Origin: CBIHON01 sp966211965
Lineage (GTDB): Bacteria; Pseudomonadota; Gammaproteobacteria; Burkholderiales; Burkholderiaceae_D
Assembly: GCA_966211965.1 (NCBI GenBank)
Contig: CBIHON010000009.1
Location: 66,633 to 130,632 of the forward strand
Reading direction: 5' to 3'
Length of the DNA stretch: 64,000 nucleotides
Both the position numbers and the translations under genes were made by a program. Shown here in pieces: positions 44,785 through 52,702 of the stretch (position 1 is its first letter; each line of letters opens with the position of its first letter). The notes beneath the pieces are model-generated. The model had not been told where the DNA came from and did not search any database. It saw only the letters and a list, made by a program, of their open reading frames with translations.

Positions 44785-46020
44785 TTACCGCAGATTCACC
44801 AGTGTTTGCAACACCTGGTCCTGGGTCTTGATGGTCTGCGCATTGGCTTGATACACCCGCTGTGCAGTGATCATGTTGACCAGTTCGGCTGTGAGGTCCG
44901 TGTTGGAATCCTCCACCGATGAAGCCTGCAGAATTCCCAAACTGCCCGAGTTCGGCGTCCCCACCAGCGGCACGCCGGAGTCGGTTGTCTCGCCCCAGGT
45001 GTTGTTGCCCAGCGGCTGCAAGCCGTTCGGATTGCGGAAGTTGGCCAGCACAACCTGCCCCAGCACCGCAGTCTGGCCGTTGGTATAGCGTCCAGTGATC
45101 ATTCCGGTGGTCGAGGTGGTGAAGCCTGCCAGGCGGCCCGAGGTATATCCATCCTGGCTGAGCGCATTGACGCTGAAGGTCGAACCGAATTGGGTAGTGC
45201 CGCTCCAGTCTATCGTCAGCGGCACCGTGCCGCCGCCGGTGGTCACTGTCAAAGTGGTGGCGAACGACGCAGGTGCAGGCGGGGCCGGCGTGGTAATCGC
45301 GCCGGTCGCGCCGAAGGTGAGCGAGCCGATCACGGCCGGGGTAGTCGCCACCGTCGCGGTTCCGTTATCGTACATGCCATAGATATCCCAGGTATTGGCG
45401 GCGGTCTTGACGTAAAAGGTTTGCAAAACGTGTGCATTCCCCAAGCTGTCGAACACGCTCACCGAGGTCGCATTGTTGTAGGTCGCCGGATTGTTCGGGT
45501 TGAACGCCAAGGTCGGCACGGTGCTGCGCGAATCCAGGTTCAACTGCGCGGTGACGGACGTGGTAATGGCCGGCGGCAGGTCGGTCGCGTTGATCTGCAG
45601 ATCGGCGGGCGCGCCGGTCGACAATACGCCTGAGGCATTCGCCACGTAGCCGGTCAGGCGATCGCCATTCGGACTGACGATATAACCGTTTTTGTCGAGC
45701 TGGAACTGGCCATTGCGCGCATAGGAAATCGCGCCGTTGTGGTTCATGCGGAAAAAGCCGCCGCCGTTGATCGCCATGTCAAGCGGATTGCCGGTAGCCG
45801 TCACATTGCCCTGGCTGAACAATTGTGCAACTTGCGATACTTGCGTACCGATGCCGGTGTTGCCGGTACCGGAACCGCTGAGGGAGCTGGCATACAAATC
45901 CGAAAACCTTGCGCTCGCCGATTTGAAACCCGCGGTGCTGGCATTCGAGATATTGTTGCCGATGGTTTCCAGGGTTTTCGAAGACGCGCTCAGACCGCTA
46001 AGACCTTGTTGAAAGCTCAT
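44785..46020 (-). CDS. flgE: Flagellar hook protein FlgE
   Basis: The 411-residue protein has the hook N terminus (FQQGLSGLSASSKTLETIGN and STAGFKSASARFSDLY), a beta-rich middle typical of hooks and the C terminus SNTDLTAELVNMITAQRVYQ. It forms the universal joint. It precedes flgF by 32 bases in transcription order. Confidence 0.96.
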   Translation of the reverse strand: MSFQQGLSGLSASSKTLETIGNNISNASTAGFKSASARFSDLYASSLSGSGTGNTGIGTQVSQVAQLFSQGNVTATGNPLDMAINGGGFFRMNHNGAISYARNGQFQLDKNGYIVSPNGDRLTGYVANASGVLSTGAPADLQINATDLPPAITTSVTAQLNLDSRSTVPTLAFNPNNPATYNNATSVSVFDSLGNAHVLQTFYVKTAANTWDIYGMYDNGTATVATTPAVIGSLTFGATGAITTPAPPAPASFATTLTVTTGGGTVPLTIDWSGTTQFGSTFSVNALSQDGYTSGRLAGFTTSTTGMITGRYTNGQTAVLGQVVLANFRNPNGLQPLGNNTWGETTDSGVPLVGTPNSGSLGILQASSVEDSNTDLTAELVNMITAQRVYQANAQTIKTQDQVLQTLVNLR

Positions 46021-46053
46021 TTTATTTCTCCTTGATTTCTGGTTGGCTGCGCT

Positions 46054-46722
46054 TCAAAGAATCTGCTTGACGTCGGTGAAGTCGACTTCCCCGACGGAAG
46101 ACACGTTCAGCTTTACCCCCTGCGCACCGGTGGAAACGCTGTTGACCATGCCGTAGGCAAGACTACTGACGCCGTCGATAGCCTTGCCGCCGCGCATCCC
46201 CTTTACGGTAAATGTGTACTGACCGTTGGCTGCCACGACGCCTTTGTCATCGGTACCGTCCCAAGACAGCTGCAAAGTGCCCGCCTCCTGGGCACCCAGA
46301 TTGATTGTGCGAATCGCCTTGCCGGAGGCATCTTTGATGGTCAATTCGACCTTGTCGGCCGGCTCGGTCAATTCGACGCCGAGGAAAGCCTTGCCATCGG
46401 TGAGGCTCACGGCCTTGCCGGGCACCAGAACGCCATGTCCGATCATGGCAGCGGCCTGCATGGACTGATTGGTTTTATAACTTCCATTCAAGGCTTCCAG
46501 CGTCGCATTCATCTTGTCGATCCCTGTTACGGTCGACAATTGCGCCATCTGGCTCGTGACTTGGGCGTTGTCCAACGGATTCAGGGGATCCTGATTTTTC
46601 ATCTGCGTGACGAGCAGTGTCATAAAACGATCCTGCGTGCTCTCCGCGCTGGATTTTGCGGTTTGCTTCGCCGGATTCATGGTATTGAGCAAGCTCTGGG
46701 AAACATCTGGTATGGCGTTCAT
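46054..46722 (-). CDS. flgD: Hook assembly (capping) protein FlgD
   Basis: The 222-residue protein has the FlgD N-terminal block RFMTLLVTQMKNQDPLNPLD near residue 32 and TSQMAQLSTVTGIDKMN, plus a C-terminal FlgD Ig-like/tudor part (QLSWDGTDDKGVVAANGQYT near 148). It scaffolds hook assembly and is later discarded. Confidence 0.96.
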   Translation of the reverse strand: MNAIPDVSQSLLNTMNPAKQTAKSSAESTQDRFMTLLVTQMKNQDPLNPLDNAQVTSQMAQLSTVTGIDKMNATLEALNGSYKTNQSMQAAAMIGHGVLVPGKAVSLTDGKAFLGVELTEPADKVELTIKDASGKAIRTINLGAQEAGTLQLSWDGTDDKGVVAANGQYTFTVKGMRGGKAIDGVSSLAYGMVNSVSTGAQGVKLNVSSVGEVDFTDVKQIL

Positions 46723-46733
46723 GGCGCAATCCT

Positions 46734-47138
46734 TTATTGTCCGAGCGTCAGGGTTTTCAAAAGCAGCGTCTTGGCCGCATTCATCGTTTCAACATTGGTC
46801 TGGTAAGAGCGCGATGCTGAAATCATATTGACCATCTCTTCCACCACGTTGACGTTCGGCATGGCGACATAGCCCTTATCGTCGGCCTGAGGATGGTTGG
46901 GTTGATACATCATCTTCGGCGGCGCTGCATCCTCGACCACCTGCTCGACTTTCACCCCGCTGGCGGCCTGGTTGGCAAGCGGGACCACGCTGAACACCAC
47001 CTGCTTGGCACGATAAGGCTGGCCGGTAGGGCTGGTCGCGCTGTCGGCATTGGCGATATTGCTGGCCACCACATTCAGGCGCTGGCCTTGGGCACTCATG
47101 GCTGAGCCGGCTACGTTGAAAATATTGAATAACGACAT
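46734..47138 (-). CDS. flgC: Flagellar proximal rod protein FlgC
   Basis: The 134-residue rod protein starts FNIFNVAGSAMSAQGQRLNV with NIANADSATSPTG, and ends YVAMPNVNVVEEMVNMISAS then RSYQTNVETMNAAKTL. This is the standard FlgC layout, following flgB in the operon. Confidence 0.96.
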   Translation of the reverse strand: MSLFNIFNVAGSAMSAQGQRLNVVASNIANADSATSPTGQPYRAKQVVFSVVPLANQAASGVKVEQVVEDAAPPKMMYQPNHPQADDKGYVAMPNVNVVEEMVNMISASRSYQTNVETMNAAKTLLLKTLTLGQ

Positions 47139-47226
47139 GCACTCCCCCGCCTTCTCTAATCAGAGTGAGTCAGAGTAACTTTCGCCAAAAGCCGCGAAAA
47201 AAACGCTGACCCGCCTATACACATCC

Positions 47227-47631
47227 TTATCCTTGTATGGCCGCAAGCAAACTCTTGATCTGCGCGCTGATCAAGGTAATCCCCGCCTCATAGCGTAAAC
47301 CGTTATCGGCAAATTGATTGCGTTCTACATCCATATCGACAGTATTTCCATCAACATTGCCTTGCTGCGGCGTGCGGTACAGCAGCGGCGCGCCGCCGAT
47401 GCTGCCGGTTGCCGCGGCAAGATGCGCAGGTGCCGTTTTAACAAGTTCGCCCGGAGCCTGGGCACCGCGGTTTAGCGCCCCCTGCAAAGCCTGGTTAAAA
47501 TCGATGTCGCGCGCCTTGTAGTTCGGCGTATCGGCATTGGCAATATTCGAAGCCAGCAATTGCTGACGCTGCGCACGCAAGCTGAGTGCCGTTTCGTGGA
47601 AGCGCAAGGCGTCGTCAAGTTTGCCGATCAT
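47227..47631 (-). CDS. flgB: Flagellar proximal rod protein FlgB
   Basis: The 134-residue protein has ALSLRAQRQQLLASNIANAD near residue 16, TPNYKARDIDFNQAL and the C-terminal NGLRYEAGITLISAQIKSLL of FlgB. It is the first gene of flgBCDEFGHIJKL. The 199-base gap to flgA must hold divergent early promoters; no clear site was identified. Confidence 0.95.
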   Translation of the reverse strand: MIGKLDDALRFHETALSLRAQRQQLLASNIANADTPNYKARDIDFNQALQGALNRGAQAPGELVKTAPAHLAAATGSIGGAPLLYRTPQQGNVDGNTVDMDVERNQFADNGLRYEAGITLISAQIKSLLAAIQG

Positions 47632-47830
47632 CTCTTCTCTCCGAAAATTATCAATTTAATCAACTCAAGAAACCGCAGCGCCTGCCGATAATGGATTTCT
47701 ATAGCCTCGATCATACGAGCCTGATCGATGCCTTGATCGGCTGATCAGAATACGAATCTCCGGTCTATTCCCTGTTTTGGATAAATCCGGTATCGGTAAG
47801 ATTGACCTCGGAACCAATCCACAGGCAATC

Positions 47831-48532
47831 ATGAAACCTTCCCTGAAATTTATCCTGATTCTGCTTGCGGTGCTAACCCACAGCGCAACGGCACAAAACC
47901 TGACGCCGCGCCAGGACCACGAGCAACTGCGCCAGAGCGCCGAACAATTCCTGCGCGCGCAAACCGCAGGCTTGCCAGGCGAAGTCAACATCACCGTCAA
48001 TCCGGTCGATATGCGCCTGAGCTTGCCGGCCTGCGCGCAGCCGCAGGCATTTTTGCCCAACGGCGGCCGTGCCTGGGGCAAAACCACTGTCGGCATTCGC
48101 TGCAGCGCGCCGGCACCCTGGACAATCTATGTCACGGCCACGGTACAGGTATTTGCCGACTACATTGCCGCCGCTGCACCCCTGGTGCAAGGCCAGAGTA
48201 TCGGACCGAACGATATCGCGAAAATACGGGGGGACCTCACTGCCCTGCCCCACGGCGTCATCACCGAGCCGTCGCAGGCCATTGGCCGCAGCGTAACCAT
48301 CTCGCTGGCGCTCGGCACGCCGCTGCGCCAGGACGCGTTGCGCAACCAACAGGCGGTGCAACAAGGGCAAATGGTCCGGTTGGTATCGAGCGGCTCCGGT
48401 TTTCGTGTTTCAACCGAAGCGCGCGCTCTCGGCAATGCCAGCGAAGGGCAAATGATCCAGGCCCGTACGCTGGCAGGACAAACCGTGAGCGGCGTGGCAA
48501 AAATGGGAGGGATTGTCGAAGTGTCTTACTAA
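47831..48532 (+). CDS. flgA: Flagella basal body P-ring formation protein FlgA
   Basis: The 233-residue protein has a signal peptide (MKPSLKFILILLAVLTHSAT) and ends with a SAF-type domain: GQSIGPNDIAKIRGDLT near residue 125, RQDALRNQQAVQQGQMVRLV and ARTLAGQTVSGVAKMGG. It chaperones FlgI in the periplasm. The ATG at 47831 begins the signal peptide; an upstream ATG at 47777 would mask it. Confidence 0.93.
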   Translation: MKPSLKFILILLAVLTHSATAQNLTPRQDHEQLRQSAEQFLRAQTAGLPGEVNITVNPVDMRLSLPACAQPQAFLPNGGRAWGKTTVGIRCSAPAPWTIYVTATVQVFADYIAAAAPLVQGQSIGPNDIAKIRGDLTALPHGVITEPSQAIGRSVTISLALGTPLRQDALRNQQAVQQGQMVRLVSSGSGFRVSTEARALGNASEGQMIQARTLAGQTVSGVAKMGGIVEVSY

Positions 48533-48578
48533 ATGCCTAGAGCCTGGGCAAGGATAGGTTCCAAATAATCTTTCGCGT

Positions 48579-48605
48579 TAAAGTTTGCGGTAATATCGCC
48601 GATAT
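48579..48605 (+). promoter_or_regulatory. Sigma-28 (FliA) promoter for flgM-flgN
   Basis: TAAAGTTT, an 11-base spacer and GCCGATAT match the sigma-28 consensus at all but the last base. It lies about 50 bases before the flgM GTG. Late expression of the anti-sigma factor from its own sigma target is the classic feedback loop. Confidence 0.9.
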
Positions 48606-48653
48606 GGATTTAGAGTAGAAGCGTTTACTGCAAACCGTAACGAGGATGATGTC

Positions 48654-48953
48654 GTGAAAATTGATGACTCAGTCAAGAAAGCCGCGGGGCTAGGCGTCGG
48701 ATCGACGCAAACCCGCGCCAGTAAGGGCGCCGACAAGGCCGGCGCCGGCAAGACCACATCGGACAGTGTCCATGTGTCTTCGCAACTGCAGGCGCTGACC
48801 GGCCAAGTTGCCGGCAGCAGTGTGTTTGATTCGAACAAGGTGGAAGAAATCAAGGCTGCGATCGCTACGGGACAATTCCAAGTGAATCCGGAAAAGATCG
48901 CCGATGGCTTGATGGATACCGTAAAAGACCTGATCCACGCCAGAAAGGCTTGA
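48654..48953 (+). CDS. flgM: Anti-sigma-28 factor FlgM
   Basis: The 99-residue protein has the FlgM pattern: KIDDSVKKAA at the start, a disordered Gly/Ala/Lys segment, then DSVHVSSQLQAL and VEEIKAAIATGQFQVNPEKI and the C-terminal IADGLMDTVKDLI. It starts with GTG preceded by a GAGG ribosome site. FlgM holds FliA inactive until it is exported through the finished hook. Confidence 0.94.
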   Translation: MKIDDSVKKAAGLGVGSTQTRASKGADKAGAGKTTSDSVHVSSQLQALTGQVAGSSVFDSNKVEEIKAAIATGQFQVNPEKIADGLMDTVKDLIHARKA

Positions 48954-48958
48954 ACATC

Positions 48959-49435
48959 ATGGAAGCATTCGGCACCAGCCCCGCGGGCAGCCTCATTGAA
49001 GAACATAAAGCCGCCACGCAACTGTTGCTATTGCTTCAACAGGAACAAACCCATTTGGTCGATGCAAACATTGAAGGGCTGAGCGCGCTGACCGAAGAAA
49101 AGTCAAAAATCGTGGCGCGCATGACCGAGCTGGCGAAATGGCGTCATCGTACGCTCGGTGCCGCCGGCTTCGAAGCGACGGAAAGCGGCATGCAGGCCTG
49201 GCTGGCAAGTTCGAGCGAACATGCCGCAGCCGGCAAGACCTGGACCGAACTGCTGGCGGTTGCTCGATCCGCAAAGGAACTGAACCGCACCAACGGCTTG
49301 CTGATCAACCGCCACATGACGCGCAACCAGAATGCCCTGAATATTCTGCAAGGTACGCCGCAAGGCAGTAACTTCTATGGTCCGGACGGCCAAGCAAGTT
49401 CCAGATCTACTTCGCGCGGGCTGGTAATCGGCTGA
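48959..49435 (+). CDS. flgN: Flagellar export chaperone FlgN
   Basis: The 158-residue protein is mostly helical, with LLLLLQQEQTHLVDANIEGL and LTEEKSKIVARMTELAKWR in the first half and NGLLINRHMTRNQNALNIL near residue 115, as in FlgN. It chaperones FlgK and FlgL. The ATG at 48959 lies just past the flgM stop; a TTG at 48950 is an alternative start. Confidence 0.9.
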   Translation: MEAFGTSPAGSLIEEHKAATQLLLLLQQEQTHLVDANIEGLSALTEEKSKIVARMTELAKWRHRTLGAAGFEATESGMQAWLASSSEHAAAGKTWTELLAVARSAKELNRTNGLLINRHMTRNQNALNILQGTPQGSNFYGPDGQASSRSTSRGLVIG

Positions 49436-49455
49436 ACGATTCCACAATTCAAATG

Positions 49456-49490
49456 AAAGCCCCCGGTGTTATTGAGCCAGCGGCTTTTTA
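49456..49490 (+). terminator. Rho-independent terminator after flgMN
   Basis: AAAGCC (49456-49461) can pair with GGCTTT (49482-49487), with an imperfect inner stem, and is followed by TTTTATTTA. It lies 20 bases after the flgN stop. Confidence 0.6.
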
Positions 49491-49516
49491 TTTAAAGGGC
49501 CCTCTTTACGAAGGAC

Positions 49517-49623
49517 TTAGAGCCTCGAAATAAATGCCGCTGGCCAGGCGCGCCGACGCAGACAGTACGAACGTACGACAAAGAGAAGCAACAACGCCAG
49601 CAGCATTTATTTAGAAACTCTTA
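49517..49623. repeat. MITE-like palindromic intergenic element
   Basis: Arms AAATAAATGCCGCTGGC (49528-49544) and GCCAGCAGCATTTATTT (49596-49612) are inverted repeats matching at 16 of 17 bases. Weaker pairing extends outward to TTAGAG and CTCTTA at the ends. The 51-base centre has a GTACGAACGTACGA direct repeat. The motD stop codon lies in the right end. It does not encode a protein. It looks like a small dispersed element of the MITE/REP kind. Confidence 0.7.
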
Positions 49624-50391
49624 GGACCCGACAGCCACCGGCACTTCTGTGACCGGTTCTTGCAGGCCGGACAAGATCATCACTTCCACCCGCCGGTTAC
49701 GCAAGCGTCCCTCGGCGGTCTCGTTTGGTCCTACCGGCTGATTCGACCCATGCCCGACTGCCAGCAGGCGGCTCTCGGCAATCCCGCTGTCCATCAAAAG
49801 CCGGACCACGCTGCTGGCGCGCACCGCCGACAATTCCCAATTCGAAGGGAAAAATATGTTATTGATCGGTACGTTATCGGTATGCCCCTCGACCTGTATG
49901 GCATGCCTATCATCCTTCAATACCTGGGCCACGGCACGCAAGGCCTGGCTCGATTCCGGAGTGAGCCTGGCATCGCCTTGGGCAAACAGGACGCTGGCAT
50001 TGATCTCGATACTGACGCCGCGAGCGGTCTGGGTCACCCTCACCTTGCCCTGATTGACCAACGGTGCAAGCGCCTTGAGCAGATCCCGCGCCAGGCCTGT
50101 CATCTGTTCCTTTTCGCGCCGTAATTCACCGCGCTGCTTCAAAGACAAAGGGCGCGGCCGCTCCGATATGCTTGAAGAATCCTGACTGTTGGGCGGCGGC
50201 AATGACGGCAGATTCATGCCGCCGAAGGCACTCCCCAAGGAATGGGACAGCACCCGATACTTGCCTTCATTCACCGACGAAATTGCATACATCACGACAA
50301 AAAACGCAAACAGCAGCGTGATGAAATCGGCATACGAAACCAGCCAGCGTTCCGGACTTTCATGTTCTTCGTCGAATGTTTTTCGAGCCAT
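49621..50391 (-). CDS. motD: Flagellar motor protein MotD (MotB family)
   Basis: The 256-residue protein has a single membrane helix containing the proton-binding Asp22 (SYADFITLLFAFFVVMYAIS). After a plug/linker comes an OmpA-like peptidoglycan-binding domain (about 130-245) with IQVEGHTDNVPINN and LSAVRASSVVRLLMDSGIAE. With MotC it forms a stator. It may be one of two stator sets, since MotA/MotB genes are not here. Confidence 0.93.
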   Translation of the reverse strand: MARKTFDEEHESPERWLVSYADFITLLFAFFVVMYAISSVNEGKYRVLSHSLGSAFGGMNLPSLPPPNSQDSSSISERPRPLSLKQRGELRREKEQMTGLARDLLKALAPLVNQGKVRVTQTARGVSIEINASVLFAQGDARLTPESSQALRAVAQVLKDDRHAIQVEGHTDNVPINNIFFPSNWELSAVRASSVVRLLMDSGIAESRLLAVGHGSNQPVGPNETAEGRLRNRRVEVMILSGLQEPVTEVPVAVGS

Positions 50392-50419
50392 GGCGGGGCC
50401 TCAGTAAGTGGCGCACTGG

Positions 50420-51160
50420 TTATCGCCGGTAGACAAGCATGCGCTCTTCGATGACGCGCGGATTGTCGCCGCTCGCAATGCCGGCGAAAGCATCGGCCAG
50501 CATGTCAAGCTGCAGTATGTTGCGGCCAACGATGGTCTTGAGCTTGTTCCCGATCGGCAGAAACACCAGGTTCGCCAAGCCGACACCGTATATCGTGGCG
50601 ACGAAAGCTACTGCGATGCCGCTGCCAAGCCGGCCCGGATCGCTCAGGTTTTCCATCACGTGAATCAAGCCCAACACCGCCCCCAGAATGCCGATAGTGG
50701 GTGCATAGCCGCCGGCCGATTCCCACACCCTCACTGCGAGCCGCTGTTCGGTCTCGATGCGCGAGATGTCGATATCCAGTATTTCACGCAGCTTGAACGG
50801 CTCGACGCCATCCACGATCAGACGCAAACCGCGCTGTACGAACGGGTCGCTCGTCCGGTCCATGAAGCGCTCCAGGCTGAGCAAACCTTCGCGCCGCGCC
50901 GCCGCGCTCCAGGTCGTGATGTCGCGGGCCAGGGAAGCCGAATTATCGAGAGGGGGAGAAAAAATCCACTGCAGCATTTGTGCGCCGCGCCAAAACACCG
51001 GCAGGCCGCTTTGTAAAATAACCGCGCCCATAGTGCCGACGAAGACAATGACAAATGCCGCGGGCTGGAGCAGCGATCCGACTTGGCCGCCCTCCAATAC
51101 CTGCCCCAGCAGAATGCCACCTAGCCCAAGCAAAAGTCCGGCTAGGCTACCCCAGTCCAC
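50420..51160 (-). CDS. motC: Flagellar motor protein MotC (MotA family)
   Basis: The 246-residue protein has four membrane helices (about 3-22, 30-50, 148-170, 180-203) and the cytoplasmic loop with ERFMDRTSDPFVQRGLRLIV. The third helix has the conserved YAPTIGILGAVLGLIHVM. It couples ion flow with MotD to rotation of FliG. It overlaps fliA by 19 bases. Confidence 0.93.
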   Translation of the reverse strand: MDWGSLAGLLLGLGGILLGQVLEGGQVGSLLQPAAFVIVFVGTMGAVILQSGLPVFWRGAQMLQWIFSPPLDNSASLARDITTWSAAARREGLLSLERFMDRTSDPFVQRGLRLIVDGVEPFKLREILDIDISRIETEQRLAVRVWESAGGYAPTIGILGAVLGLIHVMENLSDPGRLGSGIAVAFVATIYGVGLANLVFLPIGNKLKTIVGRNILQLDMLADAFAGIASGDNPRVIEERMLVYRR

Positions 51161-51873
51161 GCTCTCTCCCTGAGGTAGGCACGCAGCCGGGCGATCGCTT
51201 GGCTATGCAACTGGCATACCCGCGACTCGGATACCCCCATCACGGCGCCGATTTCCTTCAAATTCATTTCCTGTTCGTAGTACAGGCCCATCAGGATTTT
51301 TTCCCGCTCCGGCAAAGCCTTGATGGCATCGATGACCGCTGCGCGAAACCCGCTGTTCAACAGGCTTTGCAAAGGATCGTCGGACAGGTCCGCACAGTAG
51401 CGGTCCAGGAAATGCTCATTGCCGTCGCCTTCGTGAAAATCCTCGTAGTACACCAGTTGATGTCCGCCGCCTTCGCTCAGCAATTCCTGATAATCGGCCA
51501 GCGAGAGCTTCAACTGCTTGGCGACTTCACTTTCGTTCGGCGGCCGTCCAAGGCGCTGCTGCAATACGTTCATCGCCTCCTCGATCTTGCGCATGTTCTG
51601 GCGCATGCTGCGCGGCAGCCAGTCGCTGCTGCGCAACTCGTCCAGCATGGCGCCGCGAATCCGTTGCACTGCGTAAGTTTCGAACTGGGCGCCATGGTTT
51701 TCCTCATAGCGGTTGACCGCATCCAGCAGTCCGATCATACCGGCCTGAATCAGATCGTCCACTTCCACGCTGGGAGGAAGCTTGGCCTTGAGTTGATGCG
51801 CGAGGCGCTTCACCAGCGGCGCATGCTCGGTGAGCAACTGATTCTTGTCCGACTTGCCGTGCGCGGTATACAT
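51142..51873 (-). CDS. fliA: RNA polymerase sigma factor FliA (sigma-28)
   Basis: The 243-residue protein has region 2 (VEVDDLIQAGMIGLLDAVNR and YAVQRIRGAMLDELRSSDW), region 3 and region 4 (LPEREKILMGLYYEQEMNLK, then VSESRVCQLHSQAIARLR). It reads the TAAA-N15-GCCGATAA promoters seen at 17912, 18568 and 48579. The ATG at 51873 has a GGAG ribosome site. It is the last gene of the flhB-flhA-flhF-flhG block before the stators. Confidence 0.95.
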   Translation of the reverse strand: MYTAHGKSDKNQLLTEHAPLVKRLAHQLKAKLPPSVEVDDLIQAGMIGLLDAVNRYEENHGAQFETYAVQRIRGAMLDELRSSDWLPRSMRQNMRKIEEAMNVLQQRLGRPPNESEVAKQLKLSLADYQELLSEGGGHQLVYYEDFHEGDGNEHFLDRYCADLSDDPLQSLLNSGFRAAVIDAIKALPEREKILMGLYYEQEMNLKEIGAVMGVSESRVCQLHSQAIARLRAYLRERAWTGVA

Positions 51874-51877
51874 GCCC

Positions 51878-52702
51878 TCACACTCCAAATTTGATGCCGG
51901 AGCCTGCCGGTTCAGCACGCGCGAAGCGCCCTGCCAAGCGGCGGAAAGCAACCGAAGCGCCCGCCAGCGGGAAGGCATCGATCACCGAGCGCCCCAGACG
52001 TGCGGCGCGCTTCAAATGCTCGTCGGCCGGCACCGAGCCCATTGAATTCAGCTGAAGCGCGAGATAACGGCTGGCCGCTTGAGCCATATTTTCGTAAACG
52101 AGTTGCGCATCCTTGTCGGAGGCCCCGGTCACCAGCACGCTGAAAGGCCGGCGCCCCAGTTGAGCGTTGAGACGTTTGATGATCGAGTAAGCTTCCTTGA
52201 TCGAGGAAGCCGTATTGGACACCTGGACCACGATTTCACCGGAGGCCATGGCAGGCACCGGGAAGGAATCATCGTCGACCAGCTCGGCGTCGATGACGAC
52301 GATATCGCTTTGCTTGGCCAGCACGTCGAAGGTATTCGACAGGCGCCGCGCCTGGTCGCGGTTCTGGACCGCCGCACGCAAAGAGCCGTGAGTCAGGCGG
52401 GCCACGCCGAAACCCTGAGGCATGGCCTGCACCACTTCATTCAAGGCCCGCTCCTGACGCGCCACCTCCAGCAGGGATGCACCGCGCGCGGCGCCCAAGC
52501 GAGCCGCCACGCCTTGAGCCGAGGTACCCGCGTCCAGCAACAGAACTTCGCTGCCGGAGCGCACCAGCGATGCGCCCAGGTTGACCAGCATCGCGCTCTT
52601 TTCCTCACCGGTGGTGGCTGACAGAAAGGTGAAAATGCGCGGCTTGGGTCCTGCCAGCATGCGCCGCAGCCCTTCTGCCTGGTCGAAATCAAAACTAGCC
52701 AA
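51878..52702 (-). CDS. flhG: MinD-like flagellar number regulator FlhG/FleN, degenerate P-loop
   Basis: The 274-residue protein has the SIMIBI/MinD fold, with VLLLDAGTSAQGVAARLG near residue 55 and DIVVIDAELVDDDSFPVP near 132, and follows flhF. The Walker A loop reads SATTGEEKS at 28-36, lacking the KGG of active MinD/FlhG proteins but keeping Lys-Ser. Nucleotide turnover may be altered. FlhG normally limits flagellar number by acting on FlhF. Confidence 0.85.
   Translation of the reverse strand: MASFDFDQAEGLRRMLAGPKPRIFTFLSATTGEEKSAMLVNLGASLVRSGSEVLLLDAGTSAQGVAARLGAARGASLLEVARQERALNEVVQAMPQGFGVARLTHGSLRAAVQNRDQARRLSNTFDVLAKQSDIVVIDAELVDDDSFPVPAMASGEIVVQVSNTASSIKEAYSIIKRLNAQLGRRPFSVLVTGASDKDAQLVYENMAQAASRYLALQLNSMGSVPADEHLKRAARLGRSVIDAFPLAGASVAFRRLAGRFARAEPAGSGIKFGV

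Noticed and set aside
47665..47691. GCCGATAA octamer before flgA as a sigma-28 promoter
   Set aside because: The -10 part is exact but the -35 part reads TCAAGAAA, matching only about half of the consensus, and flgA is normally an early gene.
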